From assembly GCA_947561395.2 (NCBI GenBank), contig OX387190.1, positions 37,436,392-37,500,391 on the forward strand: a stretch of DNA of 64,000 bases, in the 5' to 3' direction. The position numbers and the translations under genes are program-made. The notes beneath the pieces are model-generated. The model searched no databases and was not told where the DNA came from. It saw only the letters and a program-made list of their open reading frames with translations. Below, piece by piece: positions 45,069 to 57,400 of the stretch. Each line of letters begins with the position of its first letter. The first letter of the stretch is position 1. This DNA comes from Buxus sempervirens. Its lineage: Eukaryota > Streptophyta > Magnoliopsida > Buxales > Buxaceae.

Positions 45069-48000
45069 TCTGAACGCAAAGGCGATGAAGATGAGAGAGT
45101 TGAAGGACAAGGGACGTTTATGTGTTGCTTGGGCTCCTGGGATTGAGAGGCGGTGGCTTGATCATTCTTGGTCTTGGCGTGACGACTGACAAGGCAACTT
45201 GGTTTACTCTGCGCCTTGCACCTGTCCGAAACGTGGAAGTCTTGAACCTCCGTGTAGGGCTCCCCCACCTTGCGATGGGCTGCTCCATAAGTTTTTATAT
45301 TAATGTGGGAAAAAGGTTTGATGCGTGAGCTGGGTATTTTCTTAAATAGCCAGCATCAATACAAAACAAGACATGTTGATTTTCTGGGCGCGGGTCCAAA
45401 AACTTACAAATGGGAGCTTGACACGTTCTTATGAACAGTTTTGACTATGCGTATGTTGATGATCATCACCATTGATTAAAAAAAATAACTGAGGCAGCAG
45501 CTAGCGCAGAAAAAGTCTTTACAATTGCTACATATCGAAGGGGAAGAAAGAAATAAAAAAAAAAAGAAGGGGAAGAAAGAAAAACAGGGTTTTTAATCTC
45601 AATAAAGATTCAGAAGTGGCAATGAATGGATTGGGCTATTAATGAAGTAAAGTTATCCGAAGGAGACTTGGGCAAGAATAGGATGGGCCCAACATGACCC
45701 ACTTCACATTCGACTTGAAGCTCGTTTCCAGAATCCAGAATCTCCACCAAACTTGTACTTGTGGATTTAACTTCTGCCCAAAAGAAAAATAAGAAGGGGA
45801 ATTATTATCCGATTGCTTGTGTACCCTTTTAATTAAGAGTCGGATCGTGTGATTTCTTAAACCCCATCACTCCCCTTCTTCTTCTTCTTCTTCTTCTTCT
45901 TCTTCTTCTTCTTCTTTTTTCTCTCAATTTTTTTTTATAAAAAATAAAGATATTAGGGAAAGAAAAATGGGGCGAACTTGCATTAAGTTGTTTATTCTAA
46001 AATTATAATGTTTGATAAATACAAGTAGTTAAGTACTTTAGCAAGACAAAATCATATGAATTACGTTGAGGTTCAAATTATAAATATCTTTTTTCAACTT
46101 TTACTAATTTATTCGGTGATAAAAGTTTTATTGATTTTTAGAATACAACTTCTCTCATGAGCTACAAGGTGAAGTTGATATCAATTACTTCAATTTATCA
46201 GTTGCCTTCCTCTTCTAATTGTGGTCAATTTAATATCACCGAAAAAGAAAATAATCTTTCAATTAAATAATGCAAAATTTAAAGTAGGTAACCGAAAATT
46301 ACTTTAAATATTGTTAGATTTAAAATAAATTTAAAGAGTCACAAGAACCAGACATCACTGAACACAAAAATTAAAAATTTGTGAACTGTGCCGTACCCCA
46401 AAATTAATTCATATGAAATAGAAATGTCCAATCTCATTTTATAATTAATGAAGGTGTCGCTTGTCACAGCAGTAAAGTCTCAGTGATGTTGTTCTTGAGA
46501 ACTTGGTATAAATTAATTTATGCTGTATATTATATATAGTAGTGGATAAATGTGAGTTGGATCGTTTTGCTTGTACCTGGATTTCAAAGCCTCGTTCGTC
46601 TTTATCTTGTTTTTTGATGAATGATTGGACGGGTGTAAGTTTCACAAGATTATAAATATACTATGAGACTTTTACTTTAAAAAAGAAAAAAGTGCGTTTA
46701 ATTGGTCTTCCCCGGAGAATATGTCGATAATTCAATAAAATACTGAAAAAATCTGTAAATAGACAAATAAAATTAAAATAAAAGGAAGAAGCCCGCCCAC
46801 ATAGAATCAATCAACGGTCAAATTCCGGCTTATTCTCTCAATTCTCAATCAAGCAGTCCAAACGGTGCATTATATCATCATATTGACCAAAATAAATAAA
46901 TGTGGCACATAGCATTTGAGGGCCCCACATTGATTTATAGTCTACCGTGTTTCTGTTGTTGTTGTTAGAGCCATTATTTAAATATTTCAAATTGCACTGA
47001 AAGACAGACACTAAAGCTCCATGTTCTCCGAACACCTTGACATCATGACAAGGCCCTTTAACAAACCTAAACCCGATCTATTTTATACTTTCGCCCCTTT
47101 TTTTCCAACTCGTAAGTTGTGCCTTGTTTGGCGTTTATTTTTTATCAAAACCTTTCTTCTTCTTTTTCTTTTTTTTTTTTTTTGTTGAACTCAGGATATC
47201 CAGACCCATCCAATCGAAAAACCTTTTTTTATCAAAACATTATTCATGCATAAAACCTTTTCTTTGAATTTTATTTATTTATTAATTTGAAAGGCTTTTA
47301 TGTGTGTTCAGTTACCATATAGCAAAAGAATTTTATGTAAATAAAATGAGTTGTAGACAAGCTTAGCATATTTCCAAGTTTACCACTACAAGGCCAAAAA
47401 GGTGAATTTGATGGTGATTCTGTGAGAACGATCTTTGAATTATTCTCGTTGTCGCACGGTCGGAGAATTTATTCTCTTACATCTCACCAAACGCTTACTT
47501 GTGGACTATATAAATCATTGGTAAAACTCATTCTAAACTACAAAATAAGTGCCAAACAAGGTCTTGCTTTCATTGAAATTGTGCCCCACTGATGTACATA
47601 TAATTAAATATGCCCTTTCAACTTGATGCGGATCATTGCAATGCTCGACGTGCAGACCTTTAACTTTGGCAGTTCCTTCCTGTCTTTCTTCACCGCGATC
47701 GATCAGATACAAAAATAAAATACCAGTGAAGTTCGATGCCTTCAAAAACGTTTCCATCCTCGCTTTTCTGCTATTTTGTCATTTGATGTACTAGTGGGTG
47801 TATGTTCATACTACACATACATAGAAATTAGTTGTGATTAAAAATACTCAAGGGGTGTAATAGTCCTTTAAATCTTTTATACGCATTATATAGATATTGG
47901 CATAAACTTAGTGTATAGTTAGCAGAAATTAAAGTCTTAATTAAAATTTCAAAAATTTTAGTCAAACTCTATCTGTGATATAAGAATCAAAAAAAGCACT

Positions 48001-48952
48001 TAACCCAGTGAGGTGCCTTTTGGGGACAAAACCGTTCGAAGTTGTTACATTACCAACTCAATCGCTTGTCTACACTTTCAGATTCCACTATCAGAAACAG
48101 AACAATAATGAAGGCTTCTGAAGATCCTCAGATCCATTAATAATTTCATAAGCTATCTTCAGTTGCTCTCAGTAAATACTCAGGTTTGGGAACATAGGAG
48201 TCCCAACTAGGCAATGACGCATCCCGAACTTCAGTTCGCCGGCACGATACATAGAACTATGGACTGCTAAGCTAAAGAGGGGAGATGTTCGATGTTCAGG
48301 CCTTCCCAGCCAATGAATGAAGGTTTCTAAAGCATCATCTCTTCCGTCATCTTCGTCTCTGAAATGATATCTTGAGGTTTGATGCTACTACTTCCAGGTG
48401 CTAGTTTATTAGGAAGCCAAATCATAAATTGATTTCTTAACTAAACGACACAAGCACTCAAAACTTATTAAATCGACTAATTACTCTTCTGCGGTGTGAT
48501 TGTCTTTTAAAGTTGAAATGGCTAATTTTTTCATTTGTTCGGGATTTAATTTAAGATGTACGTCTCTCTCCAGCAAATTGGCGTCTGGAAGTAGCGTAGC
48601 CCATTACCACATTTCTTTCATTTTTTTTTCCAGGTAAGACATTATGATCACATGTATGTATAGGGACATATCTTAATAAAATAACATTTTGTCAACCTAA
48701 AAAAAGTCAATCAGAGAGGAGAGAGTCTACATATTCATAAAAGACAAGATGACTGGTACCCTTTTAGGACGTAACATGCCTTTTTTTGATTCCCTTTGGT
48801 TTTTGTTTCCTTACAATTAATAATCTTCTGTCAGTTGATCTACTAAGGAATAAAATTGTCTATATATTTCCAACTCATGCGATTTGAACTGTGAAGCCTT
48901 GTGAGCAACCACCGAGGAGCAAACATTGCAAAGAGATCATTGCTATCACAGA
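45069..48952. other. Intergenic, no gene supported
   Basis: AT-rich sequence with one (CTT)n run. No frame resembles a protein family. The stretch 48030-48400 is less AT-rich but has stops in all frames. Confidence 0.5.
45875..45916. repeat. (CTT)n microsatellite
   Basis: About fourteen uninterrupted CTT units followed by a T run. Confidence 0.95.
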
Positions 48953-51691
48953 ATGGTACTAAGCTCTATACCTTGGACCTTGATCTGTATCTCTCTTTGA
49001 ATTTTTTGTTTGATAACCCAATTGTATTGTGTGTAACCAGGGAATCTGCAAGGATGTTAAAACCGACCATGCGCCACGAAGAAGGCTGGGAGGTGTTAGA
49101 GCTACTCTCTTTGTTTATGGTAATGTCTTCTCATTCAAATCTCTTACAGGAGGAGTACTTGGTGATTGTTAGCCATTTGGATTATTTTTAGTCTAGGCTG
49201 TAGTATTATTCTTAACTCTGTTTGATGCCGTATATGCAGTTATGGAGGGGCTTGAGAACATGGCATTCGTCTCGAATGCCGTCAGTCTGGTCACTTACTT
49301 CTCTGGATATATGAACTTCAGCATAACTAAATCTGCTACCACGCTCACCAACTTCCTGGGGACCTCATTTATACTGGCCCTCTTCGGAGGATTCATTTCA
49401 GATACCTATTTGTCAAGATTCAAGACCTGTATCCTCTTTGGATGCATCGAATTGGTGGTAAGCTGCCTCTGAAACTTTCACTCTTCACCATCAAACTCTA
49501 TTTATTTAATTATTTTAGAAGAAAGAATTCCATTTCTTTTTTCACTATATCGATCAGCACTATATTTCCACTTTGAATTAACTACATTTGTTTCATAAGC
49601 ACTGTCGTTTAACAATACCAACGATCACCAACACCACGGAGGGATGCTACAAATTAAGCAGCGTTCACAAAAAGGAAAAATAAGAAGTTTTATTTTACAG
49701 GTTGAAAATGCAGTGGGTTGCATTAAATTTCAGCATTCTACGAATAAATATTGAAGTTGAATATTGAAGCCAACAACCATATCATTATCGTGATAGTTGG
49801 TGGTATTATCATAAAATTTTTGTTCCCCAATAGTCAATTCCATCATATATATATTTGATGATTCAATCCATGACATATTTGTCTGCTGGGAGTAGGAAGG
49901 TGAGTTGGCTTTGAAACATGATTTCACCATTACAAGACACCACCTTCTACTGTCAGCCACAGATGCCTTTTCCTCTTTTTTTTTTAAAATTTTTTAGGGA
50001 TAGGTTTGATTAGTTAATTTAGTCAATTTAATAGGGACAAGCATATGTGTGGATCAATGGATTCATGACTTTTCCAGCTATCACAGACCTGCAATATCAT
50101 ATTCACCATTAACTCTAAAATGTTCACTGTAGGGATATGCCCTCCTCACGGTGCAAGCTCACTTGCAAGTACTAAGACCCTTACCATGCAAAGATGTGGC
50201 ACGAAGCGACGGGAATCAATGCCAGGCCGCTAACAATGGCCAACTTGCAGTCTTTTTCGCCGGTCTTTATCTGGTCGCATTCGGCACCAGCGGTGTCAAA
50301 GCGGCATTGCCGTCACTGGGAGCTGACCAATTCGACAAAAATAACCCCAAGGAGGCACGTCTTCTTTCCAGTTTCTTCAACTGGTTCCTGTTCAGCCTTA
50401 CCATCGGATCCATAATCGGCACCTCATTTTTGGTATGGATCAGTACCAACGAAGGCTGGGAATGGTCGTTTGGAGTGTGTACCATAGCCCTCTTCTTTGC
50501 GGTGTTGTTCCTTTGGATGGGTAGATCTGTCTATCGCCACAATGTTCCCAGTGGAAGCCCCCTCCTTCGAATTCTCCAGGTGTTCGTCGCTGCGCTTCGG
50601 AATCGAAATCTTCCGATGCCGGAGCTCACAAGCGATTTACATGATATTCATGACAAGGAAGCAGGGATAGAAACTGAAACTCTTCAGAGAACTGATCAAT
50701 TCAGGTAACCTTCAAGGATCTGGGTTTTTCTTAGGAGCGTAGTAGTAGTATTTTAATCGAAGTGCAATTTTTTGTTTGAATCTCTATGAACCTTTACAGA
50801 TGCTTGGATCGAGCGGCGATCCTGACAACAAGCTCCGGCCCCACGTCGGCATCAAGCGTACCAGGACCCTGGCGGATTTGTACGGTGACGCAAGTAGAGG
50901 AGACCAAGATCCTCATCCGAATGCTCCCCATCATCGTCAGCACTGTTTTCATGAATACATGTTTGGCCCAACTCCAAACCTTCTCAATTCAACAAAGTGT
51001 CACCATGGACACGCGGCTCCTGGGCTTCCGGGTTCCCGGACCTTCACTGCCGATCATCCCCTTGATATTCATGATGATCCTCATCCCCATCTACGACCGT
51101 ATCTTCGTCCCAATTGCAAGAAGGTTCACGGGGATCCCCACCGGTATTCGGCACCTCCAACGAATTGGGATTGGGCTTGTTCTATCAGCAGTGTCGATGG
51201 CTGTTGCCGGAATCATCGAAAAACACCGGAAATCAGTGGCTGTTGAACATAACATGGTGGACTCGATAGAGCCACTGCCGATCAGTGTGTTTTGGCTGGG
51301 GTTTCAGTATGCCATATTTGGTGCGGCTGATATGTTTACACTGGTGGGATTGCTAGAATTCTTCTATGCAGAAAGCTCAGTGGGTATGAGGTCCATAAGT
51401 ACAGCCATTTCATGGTGCTCATTAGCTTTTGGGTACTTTTTGAGCTCAGTGGTGGTGGGGGTGGTGAATAAAGCCAGTGGTGGGTGGCTGGCCAGTAACA
51501 ACTTGAATAGAGATAAGTTGGATTACTTCTATTGGCTACTGGCAGGGATCAGTGTCCTGAATTTTGGATTTTATTTGCTCTGTGCCTCCTGGTATAGGTA
51601 TAAGCAGGTGGAGGTGAAGCAAACCAACAAAGATGGAGGTAAAAATGGCGAGAGTAAAGCTGTATCTGTAAGGGCTAGAAGTGAAGGATGA
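48953..51691 (+). CDS. NRT1/PTR family (NPF) transporter
   Basis: Clear exons are 49041-49119, 49240-49457, 50133-50704 and 50800-51691, in frame with GT-AG borders (586 residues). The start is uncertain. An ATG at 48953-48955 immediately followed by GTACT could be a one-codon first exon, giving MGICKDVKTD. Order seen: LGGVRATLFVY, VMEGLENMAFVSNAVSLVTY (helix 1), TLTNFLGTSFILALFGGFIS, LYLVAFGTSGVKAALPSLGA, DQFDKNNPKE, SSFFNWFLFSLTIG, a central loop, QVEETKILIRMLPII, CLAQLQTFSIQQ and FTLVGLLEFFYAESSVGMRS. This is a 12-helix MFS peptide/nitrate-type carrier. Helix 1 reads ExxEN where proton-coupled members have ExxER/K, as in the NPF4 group that includes ABA and gibberellin carriers. Substrate and subgroup are not assigned. 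The usual N-terminal DWRG motif is not recognisable. Confidence 0.88.
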
Positions 51692-52191
51692 GCACTGTTT
51701 CGTTCATGTTTTCAACTAGGGATATATTAGTTTTGCAGTTTGCACCATTTATTCTCTTGCTCCGAGGCAGGACATGAGAAGAGTATACTGTGCTTGTAGT
51801 CGCACGTGCAATACTGCACGTATACGAACCGCAAACGGTTTATTGGGTGCTGTGTGGGCCGGGTAAGGCGTTGGTTGTTGCTAATGATGGTAAAATTAAA
51901 CTTTGGAAGAGGCATTATGAGGAAAATAAATGTCCAACCAAAATGGTTTGGCTTGTTTTATAATAGTAATAGATATATAAATAAGGGATTTAGAGTGTGT
52001 TATATAGAATATATTGTTAAGGGCTTTGTATAAACCCCCTCACATGTTTTCTTATCTTTATGAAGATCCGGTCTAGTCTCCTCACTATACTGTAGAAATG
52101 AAATTAATGCTTTCAATGTCATTTTCTCTTCCAATTAATCCCGTTATACGAAGAAGATAGATAATTGCTGTTGGTGTCAAAATTTCCTCGC
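51692..52191. other. NPF 3' UTR and spacer
   Basis: This holds the 3' end of the transporter transcript. A near-palindrome, GTGCAATACTGCAC (51806-51819), is the inverse complement of the motif at 1707-1720 and resembles one at 9177-9190. Confidence 0.5.
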
Positions 52192-53144
52192 TTTCTCACT
52201 CTTTCTCAGTCATGGTGCTAGCGAACATTTCTGCGAATTCTGAAGAAGATTCAAATCATCGTACTTCGCTGGAGAAACCTTGTTCATTGCTTGCAGAAAG
52301 GATCTAGGCCTCGCCTGGACCTCCGGATGTTTTGCTAGAGACAGAGGAATCAGCAATTTTCTTCGCTAAAGAACCATTGTGCTTGGACGAACAGGAAAAA
52401 CAATTAGATCCTCCCTTAGAATCGACAATGGCCAAGGAATGTTTCAATTTGCTGATGAAAGAAGAGTTGCAATAGTCCTAATTAGAAAAATCTAGAGACC
52501 TTTCTTGTGATAATAGAAGCAACACAGAAACAAACTAAACCTGTAAGAATGCAAAACTCTGGAAACATTTCAAAAGGTCTGAATAACAAGTTTTTGCGCT
52601 CAAGCCATCACCAAGCGTTCGTGTGAGTCTTGATAACTATGATCCCTTGTCTTCTCCTGCAAATAGAATGAACGGAGCTCGTATGAACTTGGAGAATAAT
52701 TCAATGACTAATGAAGCATGGGAAGATTTGAAAAAGTCAACCGTGAATTACAAAGGAAAGCTAGTTTTGTTTTTGGAGTTTTGCATTCTTACAGATTTAG
52801 TTTTTTTCTATATTGCTCCACCATTATCACAAGAAAGGTCTATGGATTTTTCTGATTTGGAGTGTTGCAACTCTTCTTCATCAGCGAATTGGAACATTCC
52901 TCAGCTGTCGTTGATTCTGAGGGAGGATTTGACAATTTTTCCTACCCATCCAAGCACAATGGTTCTTCAGCGAAGAAACCTGTGGATTCCTCCATCTCCA
53001 GCAAAACATCCGAAGGTTCAAACAAGGCCTGAATCCTTTCTCCAGGCAATGAACAAGGTTTCTTCAGCGAAGTATAGCGATTTGAATCTTCTTTGGAATT
53101 CGCAGAAATGCTCGCCGACACCATGACTGAGAAAGAGTGAGAAA
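52192..53144. mobile_element. Long inverted-repeat element with captured fragment
   Basis: The left arm (52192-52563) and right arm (52772-53144) are inverted copies roughly 370 bp long. TTTCTCACTCTTTCTCAGTC pairs with GACTGAGAAAGAGTGAGAAA at the outer ends, and CTGTAAGAATGCAAAACTC pairs with GAGTTTTGCATTCTTACAG at the inner ends. By eye most positions pair. The spacer has the carrier tail (about 52580-52620) followed by a gene-like fragment. Each arm also holds a diverged frame (left arm NISANSEEDSN, right arm on minus SISANSKEDSN) not matched to any family. A transcript across it would fold into a long hairpin. No terminal duplication was identified, so the class is unknown; Pack-type or foldback origin is inferred. 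Confidence 0.8.
52621..52771 (+). pseudogene. Captured host-gene fragment, possibly alkaline/neutral invertase
   Basis: Directly after the carrier 20-mer the plus strand reads SLDNYDPLSSPANRMNGARM, NLENNSMTNEAWEDLKKSTV and NYKGKLV. The pattern N-LE-NS-NEAWE-L--S-V-Y-G--V resembles the start of the catalytic region of plant alkaline/neutral invertases (family pattern DEAWELLRxSxVYYxGxPVGT). Only about 48 codons are present and the GT(I)AA continuation is lost where the right arm begins. The assignment rests on a short pattern match, so I hold it loosely. Confidence 0.45.
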
Positions 53145-53293
53145 TGGAGAGAGATACTTTCAGGAGAGAGCGATATTTCAACAAGGGAAGTCTGCAGGAA
53201 AAGTTCATATGGCCGCTGTGCGCGCGTCGATCCACAGGCCGCACGTCGCTGACTAGGATCTCCTTGGGAGGAATGGAGAATGAGAGTCGCCAC

Positions 53294-54250
53294 TGCCTGA
53301 TGGGGTGCAGGCAGACACCTGGGTGTCTAATGCTTGTCTATTGGGTGGTCTGCGGCTTGAGATTCTGTTTAAGTGCCTGATTACGGTTCAAGGAAGTCCG
53401 TAGACACCCCGGTCTACCCCGTCAAGTGACAGGTCCCTTGGGTTATCCTTTAATTTTGATTTAGTCAACTCACTTATCAATATGTATGTTTGATTGAGTC
53501 TTGGTGGGACCACATGTGTGGTGTAGATCCCTTTAATTAATTTTATCTCTTGTAGCTCAAGTGATCTAGGTCTGGAGTGTGGGCCCCGTTGGAAGGCTAG
53601 CAAGATGCCAAGTTAGACTGGGAGATGGTATAAATCCCAATTAGGGTTGCTATATAGGGCAGCACCCTTTCTGGTTCAAGGTTTGTTGGTTGGAATGGGT
53701 GGGCCCCGTTGGAAGGCTCATAGATACTCAATTTGGGCCCACTGGGCCCAAGGCCCATGTTGGGTTAGGGAATGACCCAAAACCCTATTGGACTTACTTG
53801 AAAGGATTAGAATAAACAAGGGATTAAGGAATCTGTATTTTTAGGGTTTTCTGGGTATAACAAAAATTAAATTTCGGTTACACCATTTCTAGATTTCTAG
53901 GCATGACCGAAATTATATTTCAGTCATACCATTTATTGTTATAGCCGAAATATAATTTCAACTATGAAGAAAAATCAGTTTGCCCGACCTATGTTTTCGA
54001 GCAAACTGAAAAAAAAAGTCAATTTTTGTATTTTTCAAGGGGGTTGGGTTCTCTGGTCCATTAGGGAGACCAGGGACTATGCGGGCCCCTCTGTGGGCCC
54101 ACACAGTGGTCTGTGCAAAGGGCTTTGAGCTTGATGAAGCCAATTTGATAAGTTTCAAACCATGAGGTGGAAAGATGAAGCTTGGTGCCTTCCCTCCCAC
54201 CTTGAACTAGAGTTCTAGAGATAGAACAGGGACCTTAGATGTCCCTGTTC
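53294..54250 (-). mobile_element. LTR fossil, minus-strand orientation
   Basis: The minus strand ends in GGCA, then one base, then TGGCGACTC (53284-53292), the layout of an LTR end next to a primer-binding site. The last 170 bp, including GTCTGCCTGCAC and GGACTTCC, match the end of the plus-strand LTR at 57400. The far end is not resolved; it lies between about 54250 and 55031. No gag or pol sequence is attached. It is old and broken. Confidence 0.6.
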
Positions 54251-55031
54251 TTGTGCTAAAATACAGCCCTCCTTCCTCCGTGAGGAAGGGAAGGAAGATG
54301 GCCCGAATGGCCTGTGTCTTGGACTTTCGGCCACACCATGGGACATGCTCAATCAATCATTCAAATACTCACAAAAAAATATACAATAAGGGAGCCTCAA
54401 GACATGCTGAAATTGGTGGACTAGTGTGTGTGCTACACATGCTAGTGTTCATGTTAATGAAGTGAAGCTAAGAGAGAAAAAAATGCTAAGCATGCATTCT
54501 AGGGGAGCACCATGCATGTGCAACATACCCCTATGGGTGTGCGCTGCTTGCAAAATACATCAAAAAAAGATGGAAGGATGCCATTGATGTGGTGTGTGAA
54601 ACATGCACTTGTGTACTCATATAAAGCCACTCATTCAAAATATTCAACATCATGGAACATCGCAAATAGAGACATGTTAAATTTGTCTAAAGCATCGTAT
54701 AAAGAAGGGATAGAAGGGGATTTTAAGGGGTACATTGGATTTGGAGTAAGAAGAAGAAGGGAGAACATGCTCTCCCATAAACGAAAAGAAACATAAAAGT
54801 GGGCTAAGATGAGACTTTAAGTGATTTTTATCCTCTCATCCCCTCCCATTTTGGCTTGATCTTCCTCCCCTCGCCATGGGAGTTCTCTCTTGAAGGAGAG
54901 AATAAATAAAGAAAAGTGGAGCAAAATAGAAAGAAAAGCTTGCTAAAATGAAAGACTAGCACATGAGCCAAAACATGCTTGTATTTATCTAAAACTCATA
55001 TATGCCATAAAAAATTGGTAGGAAAGCTTAC

Positions 55032-57400
55032 TGTTGACACATGATTTTTGCACCCACAAAAGAAAGAAAATAAAAAGTCAAACTAAAAATTCAAACCCTA
55101 AGGGGGTCAAAAATTGACTTTTTGATTCAAAGAGAGTTGGCCATCAAACCTCATCTCATTAAAAAGAGCACTTCGACACGGTTCTAATGCAACTGAGTTT
55201 GTTGGAATCTGAGTCCGAATGAGGAAGGTATGAGTTGGTCAAACTTTTGGGGAGCGAAAAGTTGACTTTTTGCTCGACCCCAATTCAGCTGCCCAAATTG
55301 ATCCTAATAAAAAGGTGGTTCCGAGCTGATTCCAACGACACTAAGTTTGCGGAAATCGGACATCGGACGAAGAAGTTATGGGCAATTGAAGATTCAAGAA
55401 AACTGCCTGTGTGACAAAACAACAGCAAAAAGCAGAATAAACCAATAAAATAAATAAAATAATCATTTAATAAAAATATCTTAAATATTTTAATAATATA
55501 ATAATAAAGAATCTCAGATTTTTTAATAAAATAATCAAAAATCGGAATCAAATCTTAAATAAAACCAAATTGGATAATGGGTTGAAATCCACACATTTAA
55601 AAAACGTGCTCGACCGCATTTTAAGTGCGATCAAGGCACGACCGCACTTAAAATGTGGTCAAAGCTTCTAGAAGCGGGACATGTGTCCCGTATGGGCAAA
55701 CAACTGGCAAATTCGATGCGATTTCGCACACATGGGCGGCCGACCGCATTTCAAATGCGGTCATGCCCTGATCGCATTTGAAATGCGGTCACGATTTTTT
55801 TGCCTATAAAAAGGGGGGCCAGCCCCCCCCCCCCCCCCCCCCCCCCCCATTTCTACAAGCTGGTCCCCTACAGCCCCTCTACTCTCCCTTTTGGCCTTTT
55901 CCACGTCCAAACCCTGCCCAGACTCTGTCACTTTCAAAACCAAATCCCAAAATACCCAAAACACCCCTAGATTATACCCTTTCCACCCACTTGCAGCCCT
56001 TTTTAACCCAAAAGTAAGGAACCTCTTCTCAAGTTCATTTTGGGAAATCCATTGGAGTGCGGAAGCGCTGCAAAAATCACACGGAGAACCATCACACATT
56101 AGAAACAAGAAGGTAACAGCAAAAGTGTACTTCCGGTAACATTGTGTTTAATATATATTAAATTTGACTTTTTCTGCTTTAGTTTTATTTACTATTTGTT
56201 TTACCACCTGCTCCTCACCCTTATCTGCTTTGTCTTGTATGGACTTGGTCTCTCCGTGGTGAGAGAGAGACCTCCACTTGAGAGAAGTAGAATGGCTTTG
56301 TGAAAGTCTAAAAAAAGCAACTTAGACTAACAGAGTTTTCATGGAAAATCAACTAATTTGTTTTTTCCATTTACCCAAGAGAATTTTTGTCCTTCTAATA
56401 AATCTCTTGTATCCCACATTCCCTCTCTCTTACCCTTCTTGACAGCAAGCATGGGTGATCCAAAGAGAACCTTGAAGAATGCGAAAAGGAGGAAAAGAAG
56501 ACCTCTTGGACCATGTGAAGACAATACATCACCATGCAGATGCCGTAAATCCCCAATAGTGACTGGCAAATGAAGAAGAGAACAAAGGATTCAATTCCTA
56601 AGCAAACTGTCGCAAAAATTGAAAATTGGACGGAAAACCGCACTTGCAGTGCGGTTCGGTGTTAACCGCACTTAATATGCGGTCTGGCTTGAACTGCATT
56701 GCATCTGCGGTTTAGACCAAACTGCACTGTAAATGCAGTCAGATTAAAAAGTAACTAAAAAATCAATTTTTTTCAGCCCAGTTGGACTTGATCTGACCCA
56801 AACTGGCTTGACTCGACCCAATGAGATGTTTGGGTTGTTCTAAGCCCACTTGTGGACCGTGGGCCTAAATGGGCCCACCAAGGCCTCCTTGACCCACCTA
56901 TGGGGCCCACATTTTGACCGGCCCAAACCAGACCCGTTTCCAACAAACAGGCCCAAGGCCACTTACATATTGGCTATGGGGCCAAACACAAGCCCACTAA
57001 GCCTTTAAAATAATTAACTAATTCAATAAATAGCTTAAACCAAAAAGGGTTACCCAATAACCCTACAGGGCCCAAGCCCAATCTTGGCATCCAACAGGCC
57101 TTCCAACGAGGTCTGTATCCGACCCACCTCACTTAAATAGAAAGATTAAAAAAAATGAAATAAAAGGGGCTCACATCTTCAAAGGACCCCACCAGACCCA
57201 AAAAGAGACATACTGGTCTAGAAAAAGGTGAATTTGACTCAAAAACCAGGGAGACCCGTCAGACCGACGGGGCAGGCCGGGCGGGGGTGTCTTCGGACTT
57301 CCCCGGACGTAACCAAGGACTTAGCCAGATCTCTAATAAGCCGTAGACCAGACTTAGACCCGGATAACCACTTCCCGTGTCTGCCTGCACTTCTTAGGCA
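55032..57400 (+). mobile_element. LTR fossil, plus-strand orientation
   Basis: It starts TGTTGACACATG and ends GGCA. After one further base comes TGGCGACTC (57402-57410), a likely primer-binding site. A TATAAAAA box lies at 55805-55812, followed by a run of about 30 C. The length of about 2.4 kb is large for an LTR; the end structure recalls some Ty3/Gypsy families, which is inference. Eight 21-bp near-palindromes lie inside it (see findings). No coding part follows, so it looks like a solitary or truncated remnant. Confidence 0.65.
55819..55849. repeat. Poly-C tract
   Basis: A run of about 30 C just downstream of the LTR TATA box. The exact length may be affected by sequencing. Confidence 0.85.

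Noticed and set aside
50776-51246. 156-codon frame overlapping the last NPF exon
   Set aside because: It is a shifted-frame shadow of the transporter exon, whose own frame carries the conserved MFS motifs.
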